64,000 nucleotides of DNA from Terrimesophilobacter sp038243605 (GCA_038243605.1 JBBSQX010000011.1:28905-92904), one strand, 5' to 3'; numbered from the stretch's first letter, positions 10,185 through 18,818 are shown. Made by a program: numbers and translations. The notes: generated by a model not told the origin, from the sequence alone.

Positions 10185-11620
10185 TATGCTTTCTCACTCC
10201 CGAGAAGGATGCTGACCGTGAACGTTCGGTCGCCAATGCGCACGCGTACGCCATCGTCAAGCAGAACCCGCTCACCCGGCACTAGCACGACGCTGTCACC
10301 GTCTTCGGAGAGCAACTCTGTTCCGTTGGTGGAGTCGCCATCCGTGAGCCAGGTACGACCGCGGGAATGCTCTAGGCGCAGATGGGTTTTCGAGACGGTC
10401 GAGTCTGGGTCCGTCACGACAACAAGTTTGTCACTTGGTTCGGTTGCCACGGGGTTACGACCGAGGTTCACCGAGACGGGGGCCGCAAACTGCTCACGTT
10501 GGCCGGTGTCAAATATCAGCAGCAGGGTGCCACTCGCGCTGGGAGCCTCGGCCCCACTCGCCGGGATGATGCCCGCGACGAGGCCACTCGACGGCTCCTC
10601 GATAATGGGCACCGGAGAGGCGATAAACGTCTGGCCACCGGCCGCCGTGTTCGATGTGCTGAGCGAATCTTCGTCGACGACCGAGAATCGGGCGGTCGTA
10701 CTGATGACGTGCGGCACCAGTGAAGGAACGGGCGGTGTGAGGTAGTGCATGGCGGCTCCCGGCGGGAGTGCCTCTGGCTGTGACCCCATCGTCACGGCCA
10801 TCCCCTGCTGCTGCATGTTGCCAATATCGCGAGGGAATGCTGCCTTACGTGGAGTGCGAGGTGGAACCGCCACAACAACGGTGAGAGCTGCACGATCTGC
10901 CCAGGTTCTGCCCTTGCCCGCGTCATCCCAGGCGGAGGAGGCGACGACTATCCACGCGCCCACGGCGGCGACCATGAAGCCGGCGCCCGTAATGAGCCAC
11001 CGCACGAAGGAGCGCCCAACGCCAGGAGAGTATGGGGCGTCATGGCGGGCGGTGCGCAATCGGAACAGCGCATTTCCGGGCGTCAGCCCCGTGCGGGCCT
11101 CAAGTACCCACATAATGACGAGGGCTTCTGCGAGCGCGATCAGGCCGTAGACGATACTCGAGGTCGCTAACGTGACAACCAACGCCACGAGCGCCACCGC
11201 GATGACGTCGGCCGTGAAAGCTCCGAGCCTCGCACCGGTACTTGCGACTGTTCCGGCGAATACTGGGTCGAGCGTGGCGGTGCCCCGTGGCGGCCTCTGC
11301 ACATTCGGTCGAACTGACATCTGGTGCGGGGTGGCCGGCTGGGGGAACCCTTGTGGCGGGATGCCCATCGGTGCAGAACCCCCGGCATCCGCGCCGACGG
11401 CACCGGCACCAGCCAACGCAGGCGCAACGAGAAACTGCGCGGGTGAGACCTGCTGGATGGCCCCACACCAAATACAGCTGACGCTGCCGGCCTGAACAAC
11501 CTGATGACAGTTCCAGCACTGCGCGCCGGAAGTTGACGGTGCCCCTGAGGACGGTGCCCCTGAGGACGGTGCACCTGAAGACGGCGCACCTGGGGTTGGC
11601 GGCAGCGGTGGCAGACTCAT
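10184..11620 (-). CDS. Zinc-ribbon / RDD membrane / FHA-domain protein
   Basis: This 478-residue three-part protein starts with a short PSSGA repeat tract. A zinc ribbon follows, CWNCHQ...CIWCG at about residues 35-55. An RDD-type membrane domain covers about residues 130-250, with hydrophobic helices and Arg/Asp signature positions. The C-terminal FHA domain (about 370-475) has LGRNP, SKTHLRLEHS and DSTNGTE. FHA domains bind phosphothreonine, so this membrane protein could dock kinase targets near the secretion pore. It overlaps eccD by four bases upstream (ATGA) and eccC by one base downstream, so the three are almost certainly translated together. RDD/FHA proteins are known neighbours of actinobacterial T7SS genes; the specific partner here is not known. 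Confidence 0.85.
   Translation of the reverse strand: MSLPPLPPTPGAPSSGAPSSGAPSSGAPSTSGAQCWNCHQVVQAGSVSCIWCGAIQQVSPAQFLVAPALAGAGAVGADAGGSAPMGIPPQGFPQPATPHQMSVRPNVQRPPRGTATLDPVFAGTVASTGARLGAFTADVIAVALVALVVTLATSSIVYGLIALAEALVIMWVLEARTGLTPGNALFRLRTARHDAPYSPGVGRSFVRWLITGAGFMVAAVGAWIVVASSAWDDAGKGRTWADRAALTVVVAVPPRTPRKAAFPRDIGNMQQQGMAVTMGSQPEALPPGAAMHYLTPPVPSLVPHVISTTARFSVVDEDSLSTSNTAAGGQTFIASPVPIIEEPSSGLVAGIIPASGAEAPSASGTLLLIFDTGQREQFAAPVSVNLGRNPVATEPSDKLVVVTDPDSTVSKTHLRLEHSRGRTWLTDGDSTNGTELLSEDGDSVVLVPGERVLLDDGVRVRIGDRTFTVSILLGSEKA
11535..11594 (-). repeat. Four tandem 15-bp units inside the RDD/FHA gene
   Basis: The unit gacggtgcccctgag appears twice exactly and then twice with one to four changes. 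On the coding strand it encodes a repeated PSSGA pentapeptide near the N-terminus. The length is a multiple of three, so copy-number slippage would not disrupt the frame. Confidence 0.8.
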
Positions 11621-13002
11621 GCCGCCATCATTCCACGCAGAAGGTCTATCGCGTCGGCGGCGAGCAGTGCCGCGGGCAGACAGAAGGCAACGGCGAGGCC
11701 CTCCATGACATCCGCGAGCCGTGACCAGCCAAGGGAGCTGGAGCCGCGACCGATAGGAACAAGCACTGCGGCGGCGATGATGCCGATCACGAGAAAGACG
11801 ATCGAGGCGATGACGAGCGACTGCGAGCCAAATTCTGCAGTGGCCACCACGGCGGCTTCCAACATGACGATGACGGCGGCGCTTCGGGGAACCCAGCGAA
11901 GTATCGGGTTGAGGGTGTGCCGTGGAACAAGCAGCAGCGCGAGTACGAGTAGCACCACGAGGGCTATTGTTCCTATCTCGATGAGCAGGTTTGCCCGCCA
12001 GTTTCCGGCGAGGGCGATGGGCATCATCGTGACGGCGATAATGCTCAGAAGTACTGTACCGGCGAGCAGTCGCGCACTGGAGTCGTGCACGATCCGCAGC
12101 ACCTCCGTGAACCTCACCTGATCTGGTGAGACCGGGATCGTTCCACGCACTGTCCAGCGGTTGCTCATGAACCGCGCGTAGTCAATGTGGTAGCCCTCAG
12201 GAACATTCACGAGGGTGCTAGGAATGGCGCGAAGCGCGATCGGCACCGCGCCCGCCGAGATGGCACCTGCCGCAACGAGGCCCCACCCCATCGCGAGCGT
12301 GATTCCCCACACCCCAGCGAACACGAGGAGCAGGATGGCGACCGCGGAGGAGGCGCCGCGCAGACGCACACCGCCGACCGAGGTTGTGAGCACAGTGGCG
12401 AGGATGCCGGCGGCGAGCAGCCCAGAAAATATTCCGAGCTGCAGTGAGGCTTCGAGACCGGAGGGCACCGCAAGCATCCCGGAGGCGAAGGCGAGGCCGA
12501 GAGGCGCAAGCATCGCGAGAGCATCGGCCGGGTTGTCGTTCGATTGACGGAACGCCCAGGCGAGCGCGGAGACGATTGCGGCAACCCCGAGCACGGCGCT
12601 CACGACGGCGCGCTCAACTGTGCCGAGCACAACGCCATCAGAGTTGTTGCTGTACACGGCAGTGCCGACGGCGACGATGGCGATCATGGCGAGCATCCAC
12701 CAAACGTTCCCGCGGTCATAACGCGTCGTGGTGCGCTGTTCTCGTACTGTGGGGGCGAGCGGTTCGTTTGCTCGCAGGTCAACGATGGCGAACAGGGCCC
12801 CGTCTGACAGCTCTGCTGCGAGTATGCCGAGCTTAGTCTCGCGCCCGCCGCGTTCGAGCACCACGTGGCGACCAGGCTCGATGATATAGCCCAGCCCACT
12901 CAATACGTTGCCGAGGGTGTCATCGAGCGGAACGAGCAGGTCGAGGCGACGCTCCCCGTCAACCAGAGCGATCTTTCGGCGCTCCGGAACGATCACCGAC
13001 AT
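11617..13002 (-). CDS. eccD: Type VII secretion integral membrane protein EccD (first copy)
   Basis: EccD forms the membrane barrel around the ESX secretion pore. This 461-residue copy has a ubiquitin-like (YukD-type) N-terminal domain at about residues 5-80, including RRLDLLVPLDDTLGNVL. About eleven transmembrane helices follow from residue 105 to the end, matching the family architecture and length. The ATG at 13002 has only a weak ribosome binding site (GGGAC). The stop overlaps the RDD/FHA start. A second eccD lies in the divergent arm at 18819-20171, and the two share topology but only limited sequence. Having two different EccD chains in one locus is unusual and could mean a heteromeric pore or two alternative complexes. 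Confidence 0.9.
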   Translation of the reverse strand: MSVIVPERRKIALVDGERRLDLLVPLDDTLGNVLSGLGYIIEPGRHVVLERGGRETKLGILAAELSDGALFAIVDLRANEPLAPTVREQRTTTRYDRGNVWWMLAMIAIVAVGTAVYSNNSDGVVLGTVERAVVSAVLGVAAIVSALAWAFRQSNDNPADALAMLAPLGLAFASGMLAVPSGLEASLQLGIFSGLLAAGILATVLTTSVGGVRLRGASSAVAILLLVFAGVWGITLAMGWGLVAAGAISAGAVPIALRAIPSTLVNVPEGYHIDYARFMSNRWTVRGTIPVSPDQVRFTEVLRIVHDSSARLLAGTVLLSIIAVTMMPIALAGNWRANLLIEIGTIALVVLLVLALLLVPRHTLNPILRWVPRSAAVIVMLEAAVVATAEFGSQSLVIASIVFLVIGIIAAAVLVPIGRGSSSLGWSRLADVMEGLAVAFCLPAALLAADAIDLLRGMMAA

Positions 13003-13128
13003 ATTTTACAGTCCCACGACGAGTTAGCGGATGTCGCCCCGCTGACTCTCAACGAAGCACCGGTCGCAGGCAAAACCTGTCGGGTCAGCACTGATCATCT
13101 GCGCTGATCGTCTGTGGCATTGCCGCTC

Positions 13129-14439
13129 CTATTCGATGTCGGGAACGTCACGCCCGCCGGCCATGGCCCCCGCTGAGCGTGGTCCGCGCTCGATGTCATC
13201 CTCAAGTTTGGGCGCCATCGGGCCACCAAGACCTGAACGCTTCTCTTTTTCGCCGCCACCAGCACCGCCTTGACCGCCGCCCATCATGGCGCCACCCGGT
13301 CTGCTGCCTGCTGCCCCAGAGCCACCGGCCGCTTCACCAGCCGCACCGACTCCGCCGCCCTTGGCGCCGCCAAGCAGCCCGCCAGCGCCCGGGTTTGCCG
13401 CAGCACCACCGGCACCCCCCATGCCGCCGGCTCCGCCGCCTGCGGAACCGAAACCACCAAGCCCACCACCGGTGCCCGTCATTCCAGAGCCGCCCACGCG
13501 GGCGCCAACGGCAAGAGCCGCAGCACCAGCGCCACCGCTCACTGCGCCACCCAAACCACCGCCCGGTCGGAAGGGGAGTCCGCCACCGTTGGGGCCACCA
13601 GCGCCACCGCCAGATCCGCCAGCGCCACCGGGACCACCAGCGCCACCGGTTCCCGGAAGGTAACCGCCATCGAGGCCTCCGTCAACAGAGGGAACTGTCG
13701 CATGCCCGCCAGGGACGTAGCCCGGCCCACCAGGAACATAGTGTGGCCCACCAGTACCTGGTCCACCCGTGCCGAAGCCACCGGTACCTGACCCACCAGC
13801 TCCAGGCCCACCAGACGAGGCTCCAGACACTCCGGGACCACCGTAGTTGCCGCCACCCGGGCCCGATCCGTATCCAGGATTTCCGTTTCTCCACCCGTCC
13901 GTGGACGAGGGCGGAGGAGCGGGCTGGTCGGGCACGAAATCGACGGCAAGCTGCTTCGGCTGTTTCAGGGCGAGATCCCTCCCTGCCAAGCTTGCGTGAA
14001 ACTCATCCAACTTCTTGCGTGCCGCGTCTTCGCGTTGGCCTTTGAGGTGGTCTTCATACACCTGCATGCCACCCTGGGCCGACAAGACTCCCAGCGGGCC
14101 GAGGGCGAAGCTCCCCGCCGTAATCGCAGTGCGAGTGCCGCCGTCGATGTGGGTCGACGGCAATGGGCCGTCGTTAACCATTCGCCGCGTGTTGTTTGCG
14201 TAAAAAATCATATCCTTCACCTCATGCACGTTGTCGTGTATTTCGGCAAATTGTTTCTGAAGCGCAGAAAACACCGCTTGGGCACTCTCTGCAGAAGCGC
14301 CCGTGAGCCCAGTGGCACCTGCAATCTTCGCCATCAGGGCCACAAGCTCTGGGAGCTCATTCTCAAGTTGATTTAGTGCCGGAACCTCCCAATCAGGCGC
14401 CGCAGCGAGTGCCTTGAGCTCGTCTTCGTATTTTCCCAT
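13129..14439 (-). CDS. Glycine-rich protein with helical N-terminal domain, putative T7SS substrate
   Basis: The protein has 436 residues from the chosen ATG, which has AAAGGA eight bases upstream; a TTG at 14460 overlapping the mycosin stop is an alternative. Residues 1-175 are predicted mostly alpha-helical with a charged region near 60-90 (IHDNVHEVKDMIFYANN), resembling the helical hairpins of WXG/LXG/PPE-type secretion substrates. From about residue 190 to 400 the chain is extremely rich in Gly with Ala, Ser and Pro (GGPG, GAGG, GTGG repeats), and it ends in a short charged tail. There is no Sec signal peptide. I do not recognise a named family. Location between a mycosin and eccD supports a secreted or surface-exposed substrate role, by inference. 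Confidence 0.7.
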   Translation of the reverse strand: MGKYEDELKALAAAPDWEVPALNQLENELPELVALMAKIAGATGLTGASAESAQAVFSALQKQFAEIHDNVHEVKDMIFYANNTRRMVNDGPLPSTHIDGGTRTAITAGSFALGPLGVLSAQGGMQVYEDHLKGQREDAARKKLDEFHASLAGRDLALKQPKQLAVDFVPDQPAPPPSSTDGWRNGNPGYGSGPGGGNYGGPGVSGASSGGPGAGGSGTGGFGTGGPGTGGPHYVPGGPGYVPGGHATVPSVDGGLDGGYLPGTGGAGGPGGAGGSGGGAGGPNGGGLPFRPGGGLGGAVSGGAGAAALAVGARVGGSGMTGTGGGLGGFGSAGGGAGGMGGAGGAAANPGAGGLLGGAKGGGVGAAGEAAGGSGAAGSRPGGAMMGGGQGGAGGGEKEKRSGLGGPMAPKLEDDIERGPRSAGAMAGGRDVPDIE

Positions 14440-14456
14440 GATGCAATTCCTTTCGC

Positions 14457-15770
14457 TCAAAAACCTGTGCCATTAGTCGGTGGTCGCTTAGCTCGCCGGG
14501 AGGTGAGCACGACCGCCAAAATGATTACGCCGATGATCAGCAGCAGGAATATCACGCCCCCAATCACTATCGGTAACAACCAGGAAAGTGATGACGCGCC
14601 TTCCGTCGGCTCAGTCGGCGACGCGTCGGGCGTGTGGATGGGAGGCGGGCTCGCAATCATCTCCGCCGAAGGATCCCAGCCAGCACCCTCCATAATCAAC
14701 GGATTCACATCCGGATACTGTGTCGGATCCACTTTCAACATATGAGTGGCCGATGCCACCCCATACCCAAGGCCGGCATCAGTGCTGAACTCGAGTGGAT
14801 GATCATCGCCACCTGTGTTATGGATCAAAGTTTGAATCAACTGATTGCCAGTCGCCTTGGGATATTTATCCTTCACCAACGCCATAAAGCTGGACACTAT
14901 CGGTGTCGCATACGACGTGCCATATCCGAGCATCTGTGTCTCCCACAAACCCTCATCCACCGAGCCCTGCGTCATGACACCCATCCCAGGCCCCGCCACT
15001 ACGACCCTTTTGTCGTAGTCACTCGCGCCCTGCAACGACACCTCAGCATTGGCATCTATCCGCTGCACGGCCACCGCACCATTTGCTGCCGCGGGCCACG
15101 CAAAGTTATGTTCTGTGCTGCCATCAGGACCCACATTGGGTAGTCCACCGACAATGACCACACCTTTGTTCTCTGCCCTCGCGACAGCTTGGATTAGCGT
15201 CGCCTCGGGAAAACCATTCAACGACACAGAAATGATGTCGGCACCCATGGCCACTGCACTATCGACAAACAAAGCCTCGACGCTGTTCTCGTAAGCGGTG
15301 CCATCGGCCTCGAGACAGTCCCCCTCATTGCCAGCATTATCAGTCGGCGACAACATGAAGTAGAGCACCTTCGCCTTCGGCGCCACACCCTTCACACCTG
15401 TCTGGCCCGGATAGCCAGCGCCGGTACCCACAATGAACGAGGCCACATTCGTGCCATGGTGCGCCCCCATGGCTGTTGAGGTCGGCGGAATCAACACACC
15501 AGACTCATCCCAACACAGCGACGGCTGCACCTCAATATCAGCACCCTTAAGGGTGGGAACTTCAAGATTAATTTGAGTATCAATGACCGCAATGGTCACA
15601 CCAGAACCCATGATGCCCGCGTCATGCGCATCCTGCACATGAAAAGCATCAAAATACCAAAAGCTATCGTCAAGGTTCTCAGCCATCGCGGCAGAACCAG
15701 ATCCCAGCAACAGTCCCGCCACTGCAACTACCCCCACAGCACGGGTACTCCAGCGCAAGAACGATCTCAA
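14457..15770 (-). CDS. Type VII secretion-associated subtilisin-like protease (mycosin A)
   Basis: This is an S8-family serine protease of 437 residues. It has a signal peptide ending SGSAAMA near residue 30 and a C-terminal transmembrane helix (about 398-425) followed by a basic tail, the usual mycosin layout. The catalytic triad is visible: Asp in AVIDTQIN, His in HHGTNVAS and Ser in GTSYATP. The Asp motif is DTQ rather than the common DSG. The start is a TTG overlapping the stop of the 153-residue gene. Mycosins anchor in the membrane, stabilise the ESX complex and can process substrates. It is a close paralogue of mycosin B at 17181-18530, and the two bracket the WXG100 genes. Confidence 0.92.
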   Translation of the reverse strand: MRSFLRWSTRAVGVVAVAGLLLGSGSAAMAENLDDSFWYFDAFHVQDAHDAGIMGSGVTIAVIDTQINLEVPTLKGADIEVQPSLCWDESGVLIPPTSTAMGAHHGTNVASFIVGTGAGYPGQTGVKGVAPKAKVLYFMLSPTDNAGNEGDCLEADGTAYENSVEALFVDSAVAMGADIISVSLNGFPEATLIQAVARAENKGVVIVGGLPNVGPDGSTEHNFAWPAAANGAVAVQRIDANAEVSLQGASDYDKRVVVAGPGMGVMTQGSVDEGLWETQMLGYGTSYATPIVSSFMALVKDKYPKATGNQLIQTLIHNTGGDDHPLEFSTDAGLGYGVASATHMLKVDPTQYPDVNPLIMEGAGWDPSAEMIASPPPIHTPDASPTEPTEGASSLSWLLPIVIGGVIFLLLIIGVIILAVVLTSRRAKRPPTNGTGF

Positions 15771-16228
15771 CTTATGCCCGCACCCTTCGGCTGACTCGCA
15801 AATTCAGCGGTGGCATTAGACGCCGTGGCGCCTGTTCCCGCGGTGTCTTTCGCAGTCGAAATCGTTCTCGTTTTCTCTTTCTCGGTCGCCACCGCTATCG
15901 CCGTCGGAGTTGCCATCAACGCAATCTGTGCCAAAAGTTTGGCAGCACCTTCCGAGAGCGACCCATCTGCCTTCACTAGCGCCGTGACAGTTTCGGCGAT
16001 AGCAACGTGTTGCTGCTGCACGCTGTCGCTGATTGCGGTTGCGAGTTTGTAAAGATTGCCCTCAAGGGTCCCCAACCGCCAGTAGAAGTCGGACGTCACA
16101 CCCTCGCTTGTACCGTGTACGGCCCCAACCCTGCAAGTCAAGCCTCCGCCGCCCGGCAGATACTCTGCGAGCAGCTTGAGCGCGTGCGCAGCTTCATCAA
16201 GATCGACGGCGATGACTTTGCCAGCCAT
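15767..16228 (-). CDS. Small helical protein of the T7SS operon, unknown function
   Basis: The protein has 153 residues and starts at an ATG with an AAAGGG motif upstream. It overlaps the start of mycosin A by four bases. I do not recognise a family. It appears alpha-helical throughout, with a possible hairpin around SDFYWRLGTLEGNLYKL at residues 46-62 and a moderately hydrophobic helix near residues 105-120 (LLAQIALMATPTAIAV). The C-terminal 35 residues are Thr/Ala-rich and likely disordered. No WXG motif and no signal peptide were seen. Position directly after the two WXG100 genes suggests either a third ESX substrate (EspC-like in size) or a chaperone; both are inference. Confidence 0.72.
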   Translation of the reverse strand: MAGKVIAVDLDEAAHALKLLAEYLPGGGGLTCRVGAVHGTSEGVTSDFYWRLGTLEGNLYKLATAISDSVQQQHVAIAETVTALVKADGSLSEGAAKLLAQIALMATPTAIAVATEKEKTRTISTAKDTAGTGATASNATAEFASQPKGAGIS

Positions 16229-16251
16229 GAGTGGCCCTTTCCCTACGTGAC

Positions 16252-16320
16252 GTTAAAAACTTTGTGTCAGGCTGCAGGCCGGGCGGCGGAGTAACCGCAC
16301 ACCCGGCCCGACAAAGCCTG
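16252..16320 (-). terminator. Strong hairpin plus T-tract after the WXG100 pair (attenuator)
   Basis: On the minus strand, just after the WXG100 stop, a compound hairpin forms. The outer CAGGCT pairs with AGCCTG, then GGCCGGG with CCCGGCC, then GCGG with CCGC around a TTACT loop. A T5 run follows at 16254-16258. It lies between the WXG100 gene and the next operon gene, so partial termination would raise WXG100 transcript levels over downstream genes. Confidence 0.65.
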
Positions 16321-16327
16321 GGTCGAA

Positions 16328-16618
16328 CTAGATAGCGAAGCGGCTCGCGGACGAGTTGTCGCTCTGCACATACTGCTGCGAAATTTCTTCCGTCTTGGTA
16401 GCAACCTGTGACAGCAACTGCTGCATCTCGGCCACCGACTGGTTCCACTTGCGCTGAGCGGCATCATACGACTGCTGCGCCTCGCCACCCCACGATGCAC
16501 GCAACTTGGAGACCTCAGACTCGAGAGTGTCAAGCTGTGCACGGATGCCCTGAGCACCACCGCGGATCTGGCCGGCGAGTGCGGTGACTTGGGCCGGATT
16601 GACTGACATCGACTGCAT
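16328..16618 (-). CDS. WXG100-family T7SS substrate (EsxA/EsxB-like)
   Basis: This is a 96-residue helical-hairpin protein with the turn motif SWGGEAQ near residue 43 and no signal peptide, the hallmarks of ESX substrates secreted as dimers. The C-terminus ends in polar, Ser/Asn-rich residues (YVQSDNSSASRF), where the YxxxD/E-type secretion signal would lie; YVQSD fits YxxxD. AGAAAGG is located eight bases before the ATG at 16618. The gene sits 34 bases downstream of a second WXG100 gene, and the pair probably forms a heterodimer. A strong hairpin and T-tract follow immediately, which would favour high expression relative to the rest of the operon. Confidence 0.93.
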   Translation of the reverse strand: MQSMSVNPAQVTALAGQIRGGAQGIRAQLDTLESEVSKLRASWGGEAQQSYDAAQRKWNQSVAEMQQLLSQVATKTEEISQQYVQSDNSSASRFAI

Positions 16619-16652
16619 GTTTAAAACCTTTCTTTACAGAATTCGTGAAACT

Positions 16653-16970
16653 TTAGAAACCAGACATCATCGAGCCGAGGCCCGAGATGGTGGACTGGTG
16701 CTCTTCTTCGGTCGCCGCCGCGTCACGCTCAGTGCCCGACAGCGCATCCTCAAGAGTGACCAACACGTTGTTGAGCTTGCGTGCCTGCTCATCCCACGAG
16801 TTCATCAGCGTGGTGAACGACACCGCCGCTGAACCCTGCCAGTAACCGCGCAGCTGCTCGATCTCTCCACGCACGTTCTTCACCTGCTGGTCGATTCCAG
16901 CCTTCGTTTCATTAACCGCCTGAGCTCCCCTACGTAGGGCTCCCTCTTCCGCGGAAATAACTCCTGCCAT
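16653..16970 (-). CDS. WXG100-family T7SS substrate (partner copy)
   Basis: From the ATG at 16970, which has AAGGAG correctly spaced upstream, the protein has 105 residues and begins MAGVISAEEGALRRG. The WXG motif reads YWQGSAAV near residue 43, between two amphipathic helices (SWDEQARKLNNVLVTLEDAL in the second). It ends in an acidic, Met/Gly/Ser-rich tail (TISGLGSMMSGF). It lacks a clear YxxxD/E signal, as is common for one member of each ESX pair, so secretion would depend on the neighbour at 16328-16618. A farther upstream ATG at 17042 is in frame, but the family length and the ribosome binding site favour 16970. Confidence 0.9.
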   Translation of the reverse strand: MAGVISAEEGALRRGAQAVNETKAGIDQQVKNVRGEIEQLRGYWQGSAAVSFTTLMNSWDEQARKLNNVLVTLEDALSGTERDAAATEEEHQSTISGLGSMMSGF

Positions 16971-17180
16971 GGTCCACTCCTTCAATACATCGTGTGCCAT
17001 CAATGACGGGCCCACAACGGGCCCACCACAAGACAAGGGCAATCACCACTGGTCTGCCCCAAAACATCCTTCAAAGCCCCAGAGTAAGACAGAAGCGTCT
17101 ACCACCGCAACATAACGAGCGATATTCCCTTACGAGAATCGTGCCTGACCCCGCGTGCGGGCCATCCAGAGACCGGGGTG

Positions 17181-18530
17181 TCACGGTCGCTTGATGCGCC
17201 GGGAGGCGAGCACCACCACCAGAATGATCACGCCGATGATCAGCAGCAGGAAGATGACCCCGCCTATCACGACCGGAACTAGCCACGACATCGACCGGTC
17301 GGCCTCTGGAGGTTTAGTTGCTGAGGGCGTCGGTGTACTCGCGTTCGTCCCGTTAGCAATCATCTCGGCAGAGGGACCCCACAGTGAGTTTTCTTGCACC
17401 AGAGGATTCACATCCGGATACTGCGTAGGATCCACTTTCAGCATGTGAGTTGCCGAGGCGATTCCGAACCCGATCCCGCTCGTAGCACTGTAGCCGAGTG
17501 GGTGATCTACGACTCCGGTGTTGTTGATCAGGGTTTGAATCAACTGATTACCCGTCGCTTTGGGATACTTCTGCTTCACCAACGCCAAGAAACTTGACAC
17601 AACCGGAGTCGCATACGAGGTGCCATTGGCAAGACGCTGCGTCTCCCACGAACCATCCGCAGCAAAACCCTGAACCAGAATCCCACCACCAGGGCCCGCC
17701 ACCACAACGTTAGGATCCTGCTCGGTCTGACCACCGGCAACATCCATCTTCACGTTGCCGTCAGAATCAACCCGCTGCACCGCTACCGCACCATTAGCCG
17801 TTGCTGGCCACGTTGCGGTAATAAAGTCTCCAGTGAGAAGCTCATTAGCAAGCGAACCAACAATGACAACGCCGTTGTGCTGCGCGTTTGCCACCGCATC
17901 AACAAGTTCAGGCACCGGAGAAACACCCAACGACACCGAAATAATCTGTGCCCCCAACGCCACCGCGCTATCGACATAGTCGGCAACGATATCGCCAGAG
18001 TACTTTGCACCGCCCTCACCACGGCACTCGAATATATTGCCGTCAGCGCTCGGCGGGCCCGTCATGAAATAGAGCACCTTCGCGCCAGGGGCTACGCCCT
18101 TCACCCCCGTCTGACCCGCATATCCAGCGCCCGTGCCCACAATCAACGACGTCACATTCGTACCGTGATCTGCATCCAAGGATGTCGAGGTCGGAGGAAT
18201 CAACACACCCGACTCATCAAAACACTTCGAAGGCTGCACCTCAATATTGGTGCCCTTCAGTGTGGGTAAATCAAGATTGATCTGCGAATCCAACACCGCA
18301 ATCGTCACACCCTTGCCCGTGATCCCCGCATCATGCGCATCCTGGATATGGAACACGTCGAAATACCAAAGACCTTCTTGCGGGGTCTCCGCCATCGCGG
18401 CAGAACCAGAACCCAGCAGCAGCCCCACAACGGCAATAGCTGACACCACACGGGCGCTCCAACGCCGCACCGGCTTCGTTGCACCGCGATCAATGTTTAC
18501 TCGGTATCGATTAGTCGTAGTCATCAGCAT
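17181..18530 (-). CDS. Type VII secretion-associated subtilisin-like protease (mycosin B)
   Basis: From the ATG at 18530, with GAGGG eight bases upstream, this S8 protease has 449 residues. It has a long basic N-terminus, a signal-peptide core ending SGSAAMA, and the triad Asp in AVLDSQIN, His in DADHGTNVTS and Ser in NGTSYATP. A C-terminal transmembrane helix is followed by a basic SRRIKRP end. Sequence blocks shared with mycosin A (for example DESGVLIPPTSTS versus DESGVLIPPTSTA, and TGVKGVAP) show recent duplication. It is the first gene of the minus-strand arm and diverges from eccD copy 2. A 210-base gap separates it from the WXG100 genes, which may therefore have their own promoter. Confidence 0.92.
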   Translation of the reverse strand: MLMTTTNRYRVNIDRGATKPVRRWSARVVSAIAVVGLLLGSGSAAMAETPQEGLWYFDVFHIQDAHDAGITGKGVTIAVLDSQINLDLPTLKGTNIEVQPSKCFDESGVLIPPTSTSLDADHGTNVTSLIVGTGAGYAGQTGVKGVAPGAKVLYFMTGPPSADGNIFECRGEGGAKYSGDIVADYVDSAVALGAQIISVSLGVSPVPELVDAVANAQHNGVVIVGSLANELLTGDFITATWPATANGAVAVQRVDSDGNVKMDVAGGQTEQDPNVVVAGPGGGILVQGFAADGSWETQRLANGTSYATPVVSSFLALVKQKYPKATGNQLIQTLINNTGVVDHPLGYSATSGIGFGIASATHMLKVDPTQYPDVNPLVQENSLWGPSAEMIANGTNASTPTPSATKPPEADRSMSWLVPVVIGGVIFLLLIIGVIILVVVLASRRIKRP

Positions 18531-18818
18531 CCGGTTCACCCTCACATTTGGAGCACCACTGCAGCGCCTACCGTCAAACACCTCACAACGACCGCACGAG
18601 TGGCGATCACCGAAAACAAGTAGACCTGAACAACGTCTGAAGGGTGAGATGCCACATCCTGCGCGACACGCCTGTCTGTGAACAGAGTATTCTATCCCTA
18701 CCGTTGTTCGCGATCACTGTGCACCTCTTCTATGTATTGCGTGTGTAGAGAACTGACTAAACTCTGAAAAGTATCAAAACGGCCCGGGATGCGGGCACAA
18801 CCTCAGTGGGGAAACGTG
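18531..18818. promoter_or_regulatory. Divergent intergenic region between the two T7SS arms
   Basis: These 288 bases carry no gene and must hold promoters for both arms. Weak candidates are TAGAAT (minus strand, 18689-18694) as a -10 for mycosin B, and TTGCGT (18737-18742) with TAAACT (18758-18763), 15 bases apart, for the plus arm. Neither is strong. A GGGGAA site just before 18819 decides the eccD start. Confidence 0.45.

Noticed and set aside
13179..14045. Long His/Arg/Pro-rich plus-strand frames
   Set aside because: They are the complement of the glycine-rich gene; composition is fully explained by reversed Gly codons.
17008..17024. GGGCCC-ACAAC-GGGCCC hairpin upstream of the WXG100 gene
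   Set aside because: Six-pair stem without T-tract in the leader; too little to call a terminator or riboswitch.
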